NCBI GenBank assembly: GCA_030631415.1
Contig: DAOVLE010000008.1
Location: 1 to 45,009, forward strand
DNA: 45,009 bases
Reading direction: 5' to 3'
Source: JAAEQG01 sp023133475
Lineage (GTDB): Bacteria > Planctomycetota > Phycisphaerae > UBA1845
Shown one piece after another: positions 16,014 to 25,708 of the stretch. How positions within the stretch are numbered: position 1 is the stretch's first letter; the number at the start of each line of letters is the position of its first letter. A model generated the notes under the pieces. The model ran no database searches, was not told the origin of the DNA, and saw only the letters and a program-made list of their open reading frames with translations. The position numbers were made by a program, and so were the translations under genes.

Positions 16014-16019
16014 GATTCC

Positions 16020-17390
16020 CTACTCCTTCTCCAGAATCGCACAAGTTACATGGCTTCCGGTGCCGGCATGGGAGATGGCACATCCGCGCCGGGCATTCTT
16101 GACCTGTAGGTTACGGAAATCGTCGGGCTTCTTCTTGCCGTAGCGTGTCCATCGTTCCGGATCGGCGTGGAACCTCTCCCATTTGCCTTGCAGTTGCCAC
16201 ATGACCTCCACAAGTTGGAAAATCCCGGTGGCTCCCACCGCGTGCATGGACCCGATCAGCCCGCCGGACAGGTTGGTGGGCAGCTTGCCTTCGTAGTAGG
16301 CCTCGCCCGACTCGATAAACTCGCGCCCGCGCCCGTAAGGCCTCAGACCGATGTCCTCGTAAGTCTGGATGTCGCTGATGGTGAAGGCATCGTGCGTCTC
16401 GAGCAAATCGAGGTCCTCGACCGGATCGTGAATGCCCGCCATGTTGTACGCCAGATAAGCCGCCATCCGCGAAGCCAGGAACGAACTGAACCCAGGCCAT
16501 TCACCCCTACGCCCCTTTTTGTAATTCTTATAGGTTTCCTCGGTCTCATTGGGCAAGAGCAGCACTTCCATGTCGCGCCGGTCGGCGGTCCGTAGCGTGT
16601 GCGTTCCACCGCAGATGGCCTTGAGCAGGATCGGCTGATCGGTCAACTCGTGGGCAACCTTCTCGTCTGCCAGGATCAACACTGCCGCCCCGGTGCTCAT
16701 AACACAGCACTCCAGGAACGATAGCGGGTCCGATACCATCTCGTTCTTGAGCACGTCCTCGACGGTGTAGTGCCCGGGATTCTGGGAGTAGGGGCTGAAC
16801 CGGGCGTACTCGTGGTTCTTGCAGGCGATCTTGGCCAGGGTCTCGCGTGGCACGTTGTTTTCGTACTGGTAGCGTTGGGCCATCAGTGCGTAATAGCTGG
16901 CGTACATCCAGCCCAGCTCGCTTTCGAAGTCCTTGCACGCCGCGCTGGCGATATATGCGTTGCCCACCTTGGTGGACACGTCGTCCATCCGCTCCCATCC
17001 GACCACCGGGACGCAATCGGCGTACCCGCTGGCGACCGCCTGGGCAGCGGAGAGCACCGACGAGCCACCGGTGGCTCCTCCGGTTTTGACCTCGATGTTC
17101 CCCACCGGGTCGAAACCCAGGTAATCGTGAACCTTGGACGCCGCCAGGAGCTGGTCCCCGAAGTGGTCGGCGAACTGCGAGTAGACACACCAGTTCACCT
17201 TTCGTCGCAGTTCCTCGGGGCTGACTTTCAGGTCATTCTCCTCGACCGCCATTCGCAAGGCTTCGCAACACAGCTCGCTGGTGTTTTTTTCCGGGTAGCG
17301 TTTCCGAAAATCGGTCATCCCGCCGGTCACCACGTAGACGGGTTTCTCGAACTTCGGAATCCGCAGATTGCCGGCTCCGAATTTGATCAT
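16020..17390 (-). CDS. Thiolase-superfamily protein (SCP2/acetyl-CoA acetyltransferase-like)
   Basis: 456 residues. Thiolase-fold landmarks are visible: VKTGGATGGSSVLSAAQAVA (102-121) in the position of the nucleophile loop, LLETHDAFTISDIQTYEDIG, GGLIGSMHAVGATGIFQL (the GGxxGxHPxGATG-type motif), and the C-terminal RRGCAISHAGTGSHVTCAIL. In usual thiolases the first loop carries the nucleophilic Cys (xxxCASGG). Here the matching position looks like Gly105, so standard Claisen-thiolase chemistry is doubtful, though the second Cys region is kept. It pairs with a DUF35 protein as do archaeal acetoacetyl-CoA thiolases and some CoA-thioester-cleaving enzymes. Substrate unknown. The ATG at 17390 is preceded by GAAAGGTGGAAGAGTC, giving a fair ribosome site. 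Confidence 0.85.
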   Translation of the reverse strand: MIKFGAGNLRIPKFEKPVYVVTGGMTDFRKRYPEKNTSELCCEALRMAVEENDLKVSPEELRRKVNWCVYSQFADHFGDQLLAASKVHDYLGFDPVGNIEVKTGGATGGSSVLSAAQAVASGYADCVPVVGWERMDDVSTKVGNAYIASAACKDFESELGWMYASYYALMAQRYQYENNVPRETLAKIACKNHEYARFSPYSQNPGHYTVEDVLKNEMVSDPLSFLECCVMSTGAAVLILADEKVAHELTDQPILLKAICGGTHTLRTADRRDMEVLLLPNETEETYKNYKKGRRGEWPGFSSFLASRMAAYLAYNMAGIHDPVEDLDLLETHDAFTISDIQTYEDIGLRPYGRGREFIESGEAYYEGKLPTNLSGGLIGSMHAVGATGIFQLVEVMWQLQGKWERFHADPERWTRYGKKKPDDFRNLQVKNARRGCAISHAGTGSHVTCAILEKE

Positions 17391-17794
17391 GACTCTTCCA
17401 CCTTTCGCCTCAAGATGTTAAAACCACTCCACTCAAACCATGTGGGCACACCCACACGGTTGCGGAGTGTACCGGCAATCCGCGGGCATGTAAAATACGC
17501 CGTAGGGCGGGTTCTACCCGCCTTCTTGACATGGAGCGGCGGGTGGAACCCGCCCTACAATTGGGGGAACCAAGTGTGGACGGCGGATGGCATGGTCAAG
17601 GGCCACCCTCGATAACGTTACGATTTGCCCGATGACTTTTCGAGGTGGCTCTTGACCCTGTTTCGCGCCGCACGTTTTCGCGTAGCGTATACATGGCCGG
17701 CCGGCCGTGGGGGGACGCGAATTGCATCATGTATTCGCGTCCCCCACCGCTAAAGCAGTGAGCCACCCATGTATCGGTCCCCCACCAAACGCCC
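17391..17794. repeat. Gene-less gap holding repeat families
   Basis: It contains an inverted pair of TAGGGCGGGTT(C)CACCCGCC hairpins at 17503-17558, the second copy of repeat family 2 at 17589-17698 (reverse orientation to 15357-15466), and a GGCCGGCCGGCCG palindrome near 17696-17708. No gene supported. Confidence 0.75.
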
Positions 17795-19987
17795 CTATGG
17801 TTCACAGGCGTCCGGCACACCGTTCGTGTTCAGGTCTCCGCACTCGATGACAGCACACTCCATGCCTGCACCCGCCCAGCAGCCGACTACCGTGTCGGCA
17901 CACTCATCAGATGACATATCATCCGCGCACCCGCCGCCAGGGAAGCAACAGGCGCCGGTAAGTGGGCAAAGGTCGAACTCGCAGACGGTGCCGTTGCCGG
18001 CGTAGTCGCCCCACACCGCATCGCAATCGTTTTTAGTCAGGACTTGACAGTTATCGTTCAAGTCGCAGCAAGCACCGGCACAGGGGCTGGGAGTGCAGCG
18101 CACGCCGTTCTGCCAAGTGAAGGTGAAACCGTCCACCGGGCAATCCTCCTCCAGCAGTTCCAGGCAATAATTGCCGGCACAACACGCCCCGTAGACTGGG
18201 CAAGGAGGTATGTCGGCACAGGCGGTCCCGTTGCCGTAATACTCGCCGTCGGTGGCGTTGCACTCGTATTCGCTGACTTTGTGACAAGTGCCGTCATACT
18301 CACAGCAGGCTCCGGTCGTGCTCATGTCCGGGCAAATCCCGTCTTCCAGCGGGCACAGACCGGCAAAACAGTGGTAGCCCCGGCACCAGTCGCCCTGGCA
18401 CTCATACTCGGCCCACCCATCGAAGCACGTCTCATCCATACAGCACGACCCGAGCGGAGTGCAGAGTTCCGCAGTGCACATGGGGGCGTCCGGTTGCCAC
18501 AGGGCATCGAGGAAAGCCTCGCATTCGTCTTCGGTCAGGTTCTCCTCGCACGTTCCGTCGTACAGGCAGCACGGTGCTCTTGTATATCGACAGGGGTCAC
18601 CAGAACATTGCCCCTGGCCATAGACCACTTGGAAGTCCGCGAAATCAAGCAGGTCTATCGTGCCGTTGGTATCGAAATCAAAGCTGTCCAGGCAATACTG
18701 CACCGGGTGGAAAGCCGGCTCCCCGTTAGTGCAGACTATCCCATTACTATCGCAGAAGCACTCATCCAAACACTCGTTGCCTAGCGGAGCGTAGAGGCCT
18801 GTGGTGTTACAGAGCAGTCCATTGCTATCGCAGCCGCACACATCGACGCAGGTCTTCTCGTCGGGGAAATCCAGTGGTCCGTTACCATAGGAAAGGCACG
18901 TCTGAAACTCGGCAAAATCCTCGCTGTCCACAATGCCGTCGGCGTTGGAGTCCGCCATCATCCAAATACCGGACGAGTTGACCATTCCCAAATACAACCC
19001 GCCCAAATGGTCGCAGACCATCTCAGGGTATAGAGTGCAGGCTTCGCCGAAGCAACACGCCCCCACCGGCAGAGGGCAAACAACACCCTCGCACAGCGAC
19101 TTCTCGAAGGTGAACTGCCCATCCTGGGCAGCACAGTCAGCCTTAGTCAATTCGACACAGGTGGTGCCCAGGCAGCAGGCACCGGTGGGCGGTTCCAGGC
19201 AGATGCGCTGCTCGTAAGCGCCGCGACTGCCGCCGCTGATCGTGGTAACGGAAAGTGACTCGGCGATTTCCGAGCAAGGCTTATCGGCGTAGTTCTGCCC
19301 GAAGCGGCCTGCGATGATCCCGAACTCGGGCTGGGGGACCGGATAGTTGCGGTTATCCCGGCCGAACTTGATGATGTCCGCCGGATCGGTGACGTACCAC
19401 GCCACCCCGATGGCATATCTCCCTCCCGCTTCCAACACGATCTCTTCGATGTCCGGAGACGAGTAGACCACCACCTCGTCACTGCCCCCGACCCGGCGGG
19501 TATCGGACCAGATTCGCTCATATTGGCCTGTGGTGTACGTGCAATCGGAGACGCACTTGTACACGTAAAAGCACAAGGTGGTGTCCACCCCGGGAACACG
19601 CAGGGGCATCTTGAACTTGCACAGAACCCGGTCCGGGCCGTCGGGGTCTATGGTGTAGACGTTGCCGCGGAAACCGTTTTCCTCTTCGTTCTCGGTCAAA
19701 TACTCAGCCACGGTAACACACGGGCACACCGTGCGCAGATCGGAGGTGCCCTCTGACACCCCCTCGGGCAACCCATCCTCCCCGAACAGCAGCGGAGCGG
19801 AGGCGAATATCGTGGCTGCCGAGCCTGCGTCAGGATCGAGCGTGGACAGGTCGCCCCCAGGCCCGATATCCTGCAAAATGGGGCGGGTTTGCCCCAACGC
19901 CGGCACTGAGAACAGCCCAACCAACAGCACCGCCATGCCGACTACCAGGCAACGGTGAACGCCTCTGTTTGCAGTGAACTGATACAT
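17795..19987 (-). CDS. Exported Cys-rich GACC-repeat protein with dockerin-like motifs
   Basis: 730 residues from the ATG at 19987, chosen because AGGAG lies 6 bases upstream and a signal peptide follows (VVGMAVLLVGLFSVPALGQ). The first ~250 residues form a globular beta-rich domain. The rest is an array of short Cys-rich units such as GACCLGTTCVELTKADC, GACCFGEACTLYPEMVC, GSCCMDETC and GACCEYDGTC, each about 40-50 residues and probably disulfide-bonded. Two EF-hand/dockerin-like segments are embedded (DSNADGIVDSEDFAEF and DFDTNGTIDLLDFADF). It ends LNTNGVPDACE, another calcium-binding-type motif common in planctomycete surface proteins. It is the last gene of the pseudopilin cluster direction, about 160 bases after the GspK-like gene, so it may be a cargo of that machine. 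Precise function unknown. Confidence 0.8.
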   Translation of the reverse strand: MYQFTANRGVHRCLVVGMAVLLVGLFSVPALGQTRPILQDIGPGGDLSTLDPDAGSAATIFASAPLLFGEDGLPEGVSEGTSDLRTVCPCVTVAEYLTENEEENGFRGNVYTIDPDGPDRVLCKFKMPLRVPGVDTTLCFYVYKCVSDCTYTTGQYERIWSDTRRVGGSDEVVVYSSPDIEEIVLEAGGRYAIGVAWYVTDPADIIKFGRDNRNYPVPQPEFGIIAGRFGQNYADKPCSEIAESLSVTTISGGSRGAYEQRICLEPPTGACCLGTTCVELTKADCAAQDGQFTFEKSLCEGVVCPLPVGACCFGEACTLYPEMVCDHLGGLYLGMVNSSGIWMMADSNADGIVDSEDFAEFQTCLSYGNGPLDFPDEKTCVDVCGCDSNGLLCNTTGLYAPLGNECLDECFCDSNGIVCTNGEPAFHPVQYCLDSFDFDTNGTIDLLDFADFQVVYGQGQCSGDPCRYTRAPCCLYDGTCEENLTEDECEAFLDALWQPDAPMCTAELCTPLGSCCMDETCFDGWAEYECQGDWCRGYHCFAGLCPLEDGICPDMSTTGACCEYDGTCHKVSEYECNATDGEYYGNGTACADIPPCPVYGACCAGNYCLELLEEDCPVDGFTFTWQNGVRCTPSPCAGACCDLNDNCQVLTKNDCDAVWGDYAGNGTVCEFDLCPLTGACCFPGGGCADDMSSDECADTVVGCWAGAGMECAVIECGDLNTNGVPDACEP

Positions 19988-20147
19988 GATTTCTCCTGTC
20001 AGCAGCATGGAACTATCCCGGTCACACCGGCGTCATCTCTCAGCCGGCGTGCACGGGATTCCCAGCTTACACTAGTATTAGTCGTCACTTCAACCCCACC
20101 GTGTTGGCGGTTTTTTGTATGAGCCATGAAGGCGGGTGAAACCCGCC

Positions 20148-23100
20148 CTACTCGGACCGCATGTCGTTATAGGCCCCTACCTTACGCTCACCAATGCGGC
20201 GTGGTGGGGAGCCGGGCTTTAGAAAGCTCGGCAGCCGATCCACCGTCTCCTGAAACCGGATGGCACGTTTGTTGATGCGTTCGTCTGCCACCCTGCCCGC
20301 CGCCGCGAGTTCCCCGGGAGAGGACAACCCACCGTCCGAGATTATCCGCGCTCGCACCGCCGACCGGTCGCCACGCAGAGTGCCGTAAATCGTCCAAACA
20401 TTCGACCGAGTGGTCACCCAGTCGCCCAAAGCCACCAGCAACCCAACCGCCTGAACGTAATCCTCAGCCGGATAGTTCGTGAAAACACCAGCGCTATACC
20501 GGCGACCGACGACCCCGCCGTCAATCCGCCACAACGTGCCTTCGGTCCCATCCTGAACGTCGTCAAGCTCAACCTCCCAATGTCGCACGTTGGCCAACTC
20601 GCCCACCGTCAAAAACCCCGAGCCTTTACGCAGTTCGCCGAACTCGATAGCGCTGCCGCCCGGCGGGCACAAATCGTAGCTTGGGCTTATCGCGGAGTAG
20701 TGCGGGTCCCGTGCCTGAAAACTGCCCGTCTCCCCTTCGCCACCCGCCGGGCTGCCGGGGATACGCCGCGCGTCCCGGTAGGCGACGATCGCCTTGCCCA
20801 ACGCCTCGCCGATGAACAACTCCAGGTCGCGGCTGGGCTCACCGATGTAGCCCGGATAGTAAGTGAACTGGTGAATCGTGTCCTTATAACTGCCCGGCAA
20901 TATCTCCCACGGCACCAGGGGCAGCCCGGACAACACCGTCCAGGGGGCGGCGTTGAGGTTGATCCGCCCGTACACCCGGGCACCAGCCAAGTCTACCTCG
21001 GGCAGGATATTCACCGGCTCAGTGGGTGCGTCCGGGTCCTCGACATCCTCTGCCGGCCCAAAGCGGTGGTCCAGCGGCAACGCGGTGAAATAGTCGAACA
21101 CATACTGACCCCAGGGCAGGAACTGATAGCCCATCGGCAGCGGATTCTGGTCGGTTGCGTTGCTCAACTCCAAGCTGCCGGTTTGTGCTTTGCGATGCTT
21201 GCCCGCCACGTCGAACACCGGCATGCGCCCGTTGTCGATCTGGAACTGCTTGCGTTTCCAGATGTCGGCGTCCTCGGAGGTAAGCTTGGCATTGAACGGA
21301 GTCACCTCGGTGTTCGCATAGCGCATAAGCAGCAACAGCGTCCCGGTAGTGGGGAAAGACTCCAGCATGTTCCCGGCATTGGCGAAATCCACCTGCACCG
21401 GGCGAATCATCTGCATCTCCCCCGGATAGTCGCCTTTCCAGTTATTGACGCCGGGCAGCGAGTGCGTGTTTTGCTGGGCCTGGGTGAGCGGAACCACCGC
21501 CGTCCAGTAAGACGACGGATTGCCGGAACCGGCGGGTCCCATCCGCCACATGGCTCGCTCCTGGGATTCCTCGATCGTGCCTGCTGAACTGACCGTGCCA
21601 CCGTAGAAGCCGGACCCCGAATCGATATCAAATTGATCCAAAACAATCGTGTGTGAAGTCGGGGAACCGTCGCCGCGGATCAGTTGAATCGTCCAGCCGC
21701 CTTGCAGAAGCCCCAGAGCGGCATCGGCGATGCTCGTGCCCGAGACGCCTCCATGGGAAGCGGCGGACCCGTTGTTCACCACCACGGCGAAGCTCCGGGC
21801 AGGGATGACCCCGCTCAACGCAATGTCCGTATCGGAGATGCCGTTATTCACCCGCAAGGTGAACACCGTCGCCGGCGCAACAGGGACTAAGTGCAAATCC
21901 TCATTGTAAGGATTGTACAACTCGACCGCGCTGAAGGACAGGTGAGGGATTATTCGATAGCCGCTCTCCCCGTCCGGTTCGACTTCCACCTTGGTGTACA
22001 CCTCGGTGATAAACGGCTGGCGCTCGAGCCCATAGTGGAAGTGGTTGGCGGGCGTGCCGTCGAGGCCGATCTCCTCGATTCGCGTGGGCATTTCGTTGCT
22101 GTCGGCAAAGTCGATGAGGTTGGCGGTCAGCGCCGCGGCAATGCGCGGGATTTCGCCCTGACTCATCACGGGATTGTTAATGCCCTTATCCACATTGCGC
22201 AGCATGAGCAAAAAGGCGTCCTGGATGGTGCGGATGAACAGCATGGCGGAGCGACGCTCCAGGTCAGTGGAGCCACTCTTGCGCATCTCGGGGAGGTCGT
22301 CGATGGTCTTGCCCTGCACCGCCTGCAACAATGACTTCTCCAGATGAGGCAGACTTACCTGGATACGACCTTTACGCGGGTCGTTGTCCGGGAGCGGCTC
22401 GTAGATGCTCGGATCGCCCTGGGTGGGCAGTGCGGGATAGTCGTCCAAAGCCCACCTGCCAAAGTCCAACGCCTCGTCGGCATGTTGGTCTTTGTCTTCG
22501 AGCATCACCTCGATCCACCCGCGCCCGTTGGTGTTTGCATTCGCCGGGTCGTCCCAGGTGCCGTCGCGCATGAGCAGGTTGTCGGTGCTGTAGGTGGTGA
22601 TATTGTGCCGGCGGTCATAACCGGCGAAGCTGTTGGGCGACCCGTCGATGGGCGAGTTCATTGTCTCGAACCACACCGGGTAATCGATCACTTCGCTCAA
22701 ATTGTGCTTCCACCAGCGATGTGCCGTCAAGGTGCCCGACTTGTCCAGGTCGAATGGGTCGACGCGGAATTGCCCGAGCAACTCGGGCTCGAAGTCGCGG
22801 TGCAGCAGGGAGAGCGTCAGTCGGCATGGCGGCAGGCTACCACGGTTCCGCAGCGACGATTCCTCGAACTGAGGCAGATATGGGCCGCCGATCCCATCGA
22901 GCCGCAAGGCCTCCGGCAACTCGACGGTTCCGGACTTTTCGGGGAAAATCTTGTAGATCAACTCCTCGTGCGACCAGTTGATGTCCACCATCCCGCCGTG
23001 TGGAATCGCCCGAATGCCGAGGAAGATGCCGTTGGTGGACAGTTCGGGCTCATTCAACCTTTCGAGCAGGCTCTGCCGCGTGGTCGGCGGCAATTGGATG

Positions 23101-23732
23101 GGGCTGTTGTAGGCGACAAGGTTGAACTCGCGGCTGTCGGGCACCCCGTCCCCGTCGGCGTCCACCGCGAAGTCGGAGAGTTCGTCGGGGTCGAGATTGA
23201 TCCGCACCGGCGGCAAAACCTCGACATCGGGGTCCTCCGGGTCGGGCACGTAGAAGAAGTTCCGCAGCGTAGCCGGTTGGCCCTCAAGCGCCGCCTTCAC
23301 GTTTCCGGCGTAGGGCAGCACCGGTCGCGGGGAATGACCCGAGTGCGACAGATAAGGCTCCAGCGGCGACAGCATCCCGTGCAGGTAGGGCAGTTCGCCA
23401 TAGACGGGGCCGGTCAGGTTGAGGCCGTCGGCGGTGACCAGTTCCGGCGTATCCGCACGATAGGGGGTGCCGTCAGGGGTCAGCCATCCGCTATTCAAAG
23501 CCTCAAAGACCTTGGTCTCGATAGTCTCCAGGGCGACTTCCATCTGGCGGTGCTCGGTGGCGCTCTCGATCTGGCGGGCCTCGAAGGTCACCGTCTGGAG
23601 AAAAGCCACCCCCACCACGAATAACATGCCCAAAAGAGCCACCACCATCACCAGCACCGTCCCCGGCTGCGCGAACCTCGACAGCCTGCCGGGGGCCAAT
23701 TGCTGCATATTGTTAAATCGCGGCTTCACCAC
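20148..23732 (-). CDS. GspK-like minor pseudopilin, very large
   Basis: 1194 residues, about three times the usual GspK length. An N-terminal membrane helix with a prepilin-like junction (RFAQPGTVLVMVVALLGMLF) is followed by FEARQIE. A YGRINLNAAPWTVLSGLP segment near residue 930 matches the characteristic 'INLNTAP...L' part of the T2SSK helical domain. The extra ~700 residues include a calcium-binding-type DADGDGVPD stretch and look like a large extracellular insertion. The prepilin cleavage residue appears to be Gly in QPG with T rather than F next, unlike the other pseudopilins here. I chose the GTG at 23732, with GGAG 5 bases upstream and only one base after the GspJ-like stop. In type II secretion GspK caps the pseudopilus tip with GspI and GspJ, which precede it here. 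Confidence 0.8.
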   Translation of the reverse strand: MVKPRFNNMQQLAPGRLSRFAQPGTVLVMVVALLGMLFVVGVAFLQTVTFEARQIESATEHRQMEVALETIETKVFEALNSGWLTPDGTPYRADTPELVTADGLNLTGPVYGELPYLHGMLSPLEPYLSHSGHSPRPVLPYAGNVKAALEGQPATLRNFFYVPDPEDPDVEVLPPVRINLDPDELSDFAVDADGDGVPDSREFNLVAYNSPIQLPPTTRQSLLERLNEPELSTNGIFLGIRAIPHGGMVDINWSHEELIYKIFPEKSGTVELPEALRLDGIGGPYLPQFEESSLRNRGSLPPCRLTLSLLHRDFEPELLGQFRVDPFDLDKSGTLTAHRWWKHNLSEVIDYPVWFETMNSPIDGSPNSFAGYDRRHNITTYSTDNLLMRDGTWDDPANANTNGRGWIEVMLEDKDQHADEALDFGRWALDDYPALPTQGDPSIYEPLPDNDPRKGRIQVSLPHLEKSLLQAVQGKTIDDLPEMRKSGSTDLERRSAMLFIRTIQDAFLLMLRNVDKGINNPVMSQGEIPRIAAALTANLIDFADSNEMPTRIEEIGLDGTPANHFHYGLERQPFITEVYTKVEVEPDGESGYRIIPHLSFSAVELYNPYNEDLHLVPVAPATVFTLRVNNGISDTDIALSGVIPARSFAVVVNNGSAASHGGVSGTSIADAALGLLQGGWTIQLIRGDGSPTSHTIVLDQFDIDSGSGFYGGTVSSAGTIEESQERAMWRMGPAGSGNPSSYWTAVVPLTQAQQNTHSLPGVNNWKGDYPGEMQMIRPVQVDFANAGNMLESFPTTGTLLLLMRYANTEVTPFNAKLTSEDADIWKRKQFQIDNGRMPVFDVAGKHRKAQTGSLELSNATDQNPLPMGYQFLPWGQYVFDYFTALPLDHRFGPAEDVEDPDAPTEPVNILPEVDLAGARVYGRINLNAAPWTVLSGLPLVPWEILPGSYKDTIHQFTYYPGYIGEPSRDLELFIGEALGKAIVAYRDARRIPGSPAGGEGETGSFQARDPHYSAISPSYDLCPPGGSAIEFGELRKGSGFLTVGELANVRHWEVELDDVQDGTEGTLWRIDGGVVGRRYSAGVFTNYPAEDYVQAVGLLVALGDWVTTRSNVWTIYGTLRGDRSAVRARIISDGGLSSPGELAAAGRVADERINKRAIRFQETVDRLPSFLKPGSPPRRIGERKVGAYNDMRSE

Positions 23733-23733
23733 T

Positions 23734-25323
23734 TCAACTCCCGATCTTGAACACCATCACATGCCGAGTCGGGCGTTCGAGACGTTGCTCATCGTCATAC
23801 ACGTCGATCGTCACCCGCAAAGCCACCGGAAACAGCGGATCGGTCTCCTTCGTCTCCGAGCCCTCCGGCGGGGTGCTGAACCATTGGGACATCGGCTGAC
23901 CGGTCGCACGATCCCACACGAAGCGCAGACTCCGCAGATCGGGGGCGTCCGCATCGGCAGGGTCATGGGGGGTGAACCTGGGGCCTAAGAAAAGCTCCTC
24001 CAGTTTGATGCGCTCCGGCGTAATCGGGCCATCCGGATCATAAGGCTCTATCCGATCCAACACATGCTTGAGCCGCATCCGCGTGGGCGAGCAATCCTCC
24101 TTTTCCGCATCGCACTCGTTCCAACCATAAACCAGGTCAGCCGGATCGAACCACAGCACCTCGCCGGTTCCCCTTAGCTCGGGCAAGTCGATGGCGAACT
24201 CTACCTTGAACGACGCGCAATGTGCAAGCAGGTAATCTCCCAGACGCTGCGCCAGAGGTGCCGGCGGGGTCAGGTCCAGCTCACTACGCGAGTACCACTG
24301 CGGAGGGATAATCCCATCTTGGGGGCTACGGGCTACGATGTCTTCGTAGAACATGAACGGGGCTGGGTCTGCCGGCTCCCGCACCGGAGAAGCCACCACG
24401 TCCTGCCGCCCCTCAACCAGAGCATATCGAACCGTTTCACCGCTGGTCCTGGGAATAGTGTCGGATGCCATGCACTCAAAGAAGTCCGCCGGGAGGTTGG
24501 GGGCGTCGGGAATGCAATCGTCCAGGTCGAAGGCAACCGCCGACGAGTACTCCGCATTCGCGGGATTGAACTTTGCGGGGATATCGTTGGGATCGTACTC
24601 GACCAGTAACACGCGACGGCGGGCCAAGTGCCAATCCTGCGCGGGAGTGGGGAAAACGAGTTCATCGCCACCGCTTTGGGTTTGCGGATTGCCGTCGATC
24701 AGCATCGCCCGGTCGAACCGCGACCGGCGTTCGTAATCGTCGGATTCGTCGGACTCGCCATACTGCAATCGCCAGACCCACTTGGGCGGATCCGACGAAT
24801 CCTTTTCCCATTCACCCAGAATCGCATGGCTGTAGGTCACCACTTGAATACCGCCGGTAATAGTCGGGTCTATGCGGCTGGTATCGTTGCCGACGGTCAC
24901 GAACATCAGGCGATCCGCCCGCGGGCTTACCATCTTCGGCGCGCTGCCGGAGGCGAGGGTCTCACGTTCGGGGTCGGCTGGATGTGGGTATCCGTCGGAG
25001 GGATTCCCGTTGTCGTCCCCGTCACGACCGGCGGAGGCCCAATAAGCGTTCATTTCCATTGGCACGATCGCCACAATGCCGTTCTCGGGGCTGACCCCAC
25101 GCAGGTCAGCCCGCAACGTCTCCTCAAACAGACGAAGCCGCTGGGCTATCGTAGTGACTGCCTTGGCTTCCCCCGTCGATTTGAGGGTCAGGTGGAACAC
25201 CGCACCAGCCATGCTCATCATCAAAGCCAGCACCCCGACCGAGACGATCAGCTCAGCCAGCGTGAAACCCGCCCGCAGCCGCAATCGGCGATTATAACCA
25301 GGATGTTTGAGGTTCTTGCTCAT
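23734..25323 (-). CDS. GspJ-like minor pseudopilin
   Basis: 529 residues from the ATG at 25323. It begins MSKNLKHPGYNRRLRLRAGF, and the type III prepilin signal RAGFTLAELIVSVGVLALM has the Gly|Phe cleavage site and Glu5. The large soluble part is longer than classical GspJ and contains acidic stretches. The position between a GspI/PilV-like and a GspK-like gene, in the canonical order, supports the assignment more than the soluble sequence does. The frame is open upstream to 25515 only through repeat DNA. The stop abuts the GspK-like start, so translation is likely coupled. Confidence 0.8.
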   Translation of the reverse strand: MSKNLKHPGYNRRLRLRAGFTLAELIVSVGVLALMMSMAGAVFHLTLKSTGEAKAVTTIAQRLRLFEETLRADLRGVSPENGIVAIVPMEMNAYWASAGRDGDDNGNPSDGYPHPADPERETLASGSAPKMVSPRADRLMFVTVGNDTSRIDPTITGGIQVVTYSHAILGEWEKDSSDPPKWVWRLQYGESDESDDYERRSRFDRAMLIDGNPQTQSGGDELVFPTPAQDWHLARRRVLLVEYDPNDIPAKFNPANAEYSSAVAFDLDDCIPDAPNLPADFFECMASDTIPRTSGETVRYALVEGRQDVVASPVREPADPAPFMFYEDIVARSPQDGIIPPQWYSRSELDLTPPAPLAQRLGDYLLAHCASFKVEFAIDLPELRGTGEVLWFDPADLVYGWNECDAEKEDCSPTRMRLKHVLDRIEPYDPDGPITPERIKLEELFLGPRFTPHDPADADAPDLRSLRFVWDRATGQPMSQWFSTPPEGSETKETDPLFPVALRVTIDVYDDEQRLERPTRHVMVFKIGS

Positions 25324-25708
25324 CGCCTCGATTCTCGTATGAAACAGGTGTCCAGCCCACACAGTAGGGCGGGTTCCACCCGCCTTCTTCGCGCCACTGC
25401 CGGCGACGCCCTTGGGAGGGCGAACCTCCTGGTGAGCCGTCGGCGGGTGCCCCATCCCGTTCCGGCTGCCTGCGGAGCAGACAGCCGGACGGGGTGGGGG
25501 ACTGACTCGAACCAATCAGTGCCGCCCAATCAGTACTGCGACCGTAAGGGAGCGGCCATCCGTCCCCCACCCCGTTTCACCGGTCCTTCGGACCGGCGAA
25601 ACGGGATGGGCACCCGGCATCTTCCACCGGCGGGACGCCGGTGCCACCTTTGTCTTAACTGGGGCACCCGTGCCACAAAGGCGTGTGGAACCCGCCCTAC
25701 AACTTCGG
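25324..25708. repeat. Gene-less gap with nested long palindrome
   Basis: Flanked by TAGGGCGGGTTCCACCCGCC at about 25365 and its inverse GTGGAACCCGCCCTAC at about 25685. Inside lies a nested palindrome: outer arms GGGTGCCCATCCCGTT (about 25446) and AACGGGATGGGCACCC (about 25599), then CGGGGTGGGGGAC with GTCCCCCACCCCG, plus two inner hairpins (CCGGCTG...CAGCCGG and CCGGTCCTTCGGACCGG). The unpaired centre holds GCGACCGTAAGGGAGCGGCC, which recurs at about 42359. No gene. Confidence 0.85.

Noticed and set aside
20580..21587. 335-codon plus-strand frame
   Set aside because: Antisense to the GspK-like gene, with no recognisable protein character.
22344..23624. 426-codon plus-strand frame
   Set aside because: Shadow of the GspK-like gene; low-complexity Arg/Val/Gly-rich translation.
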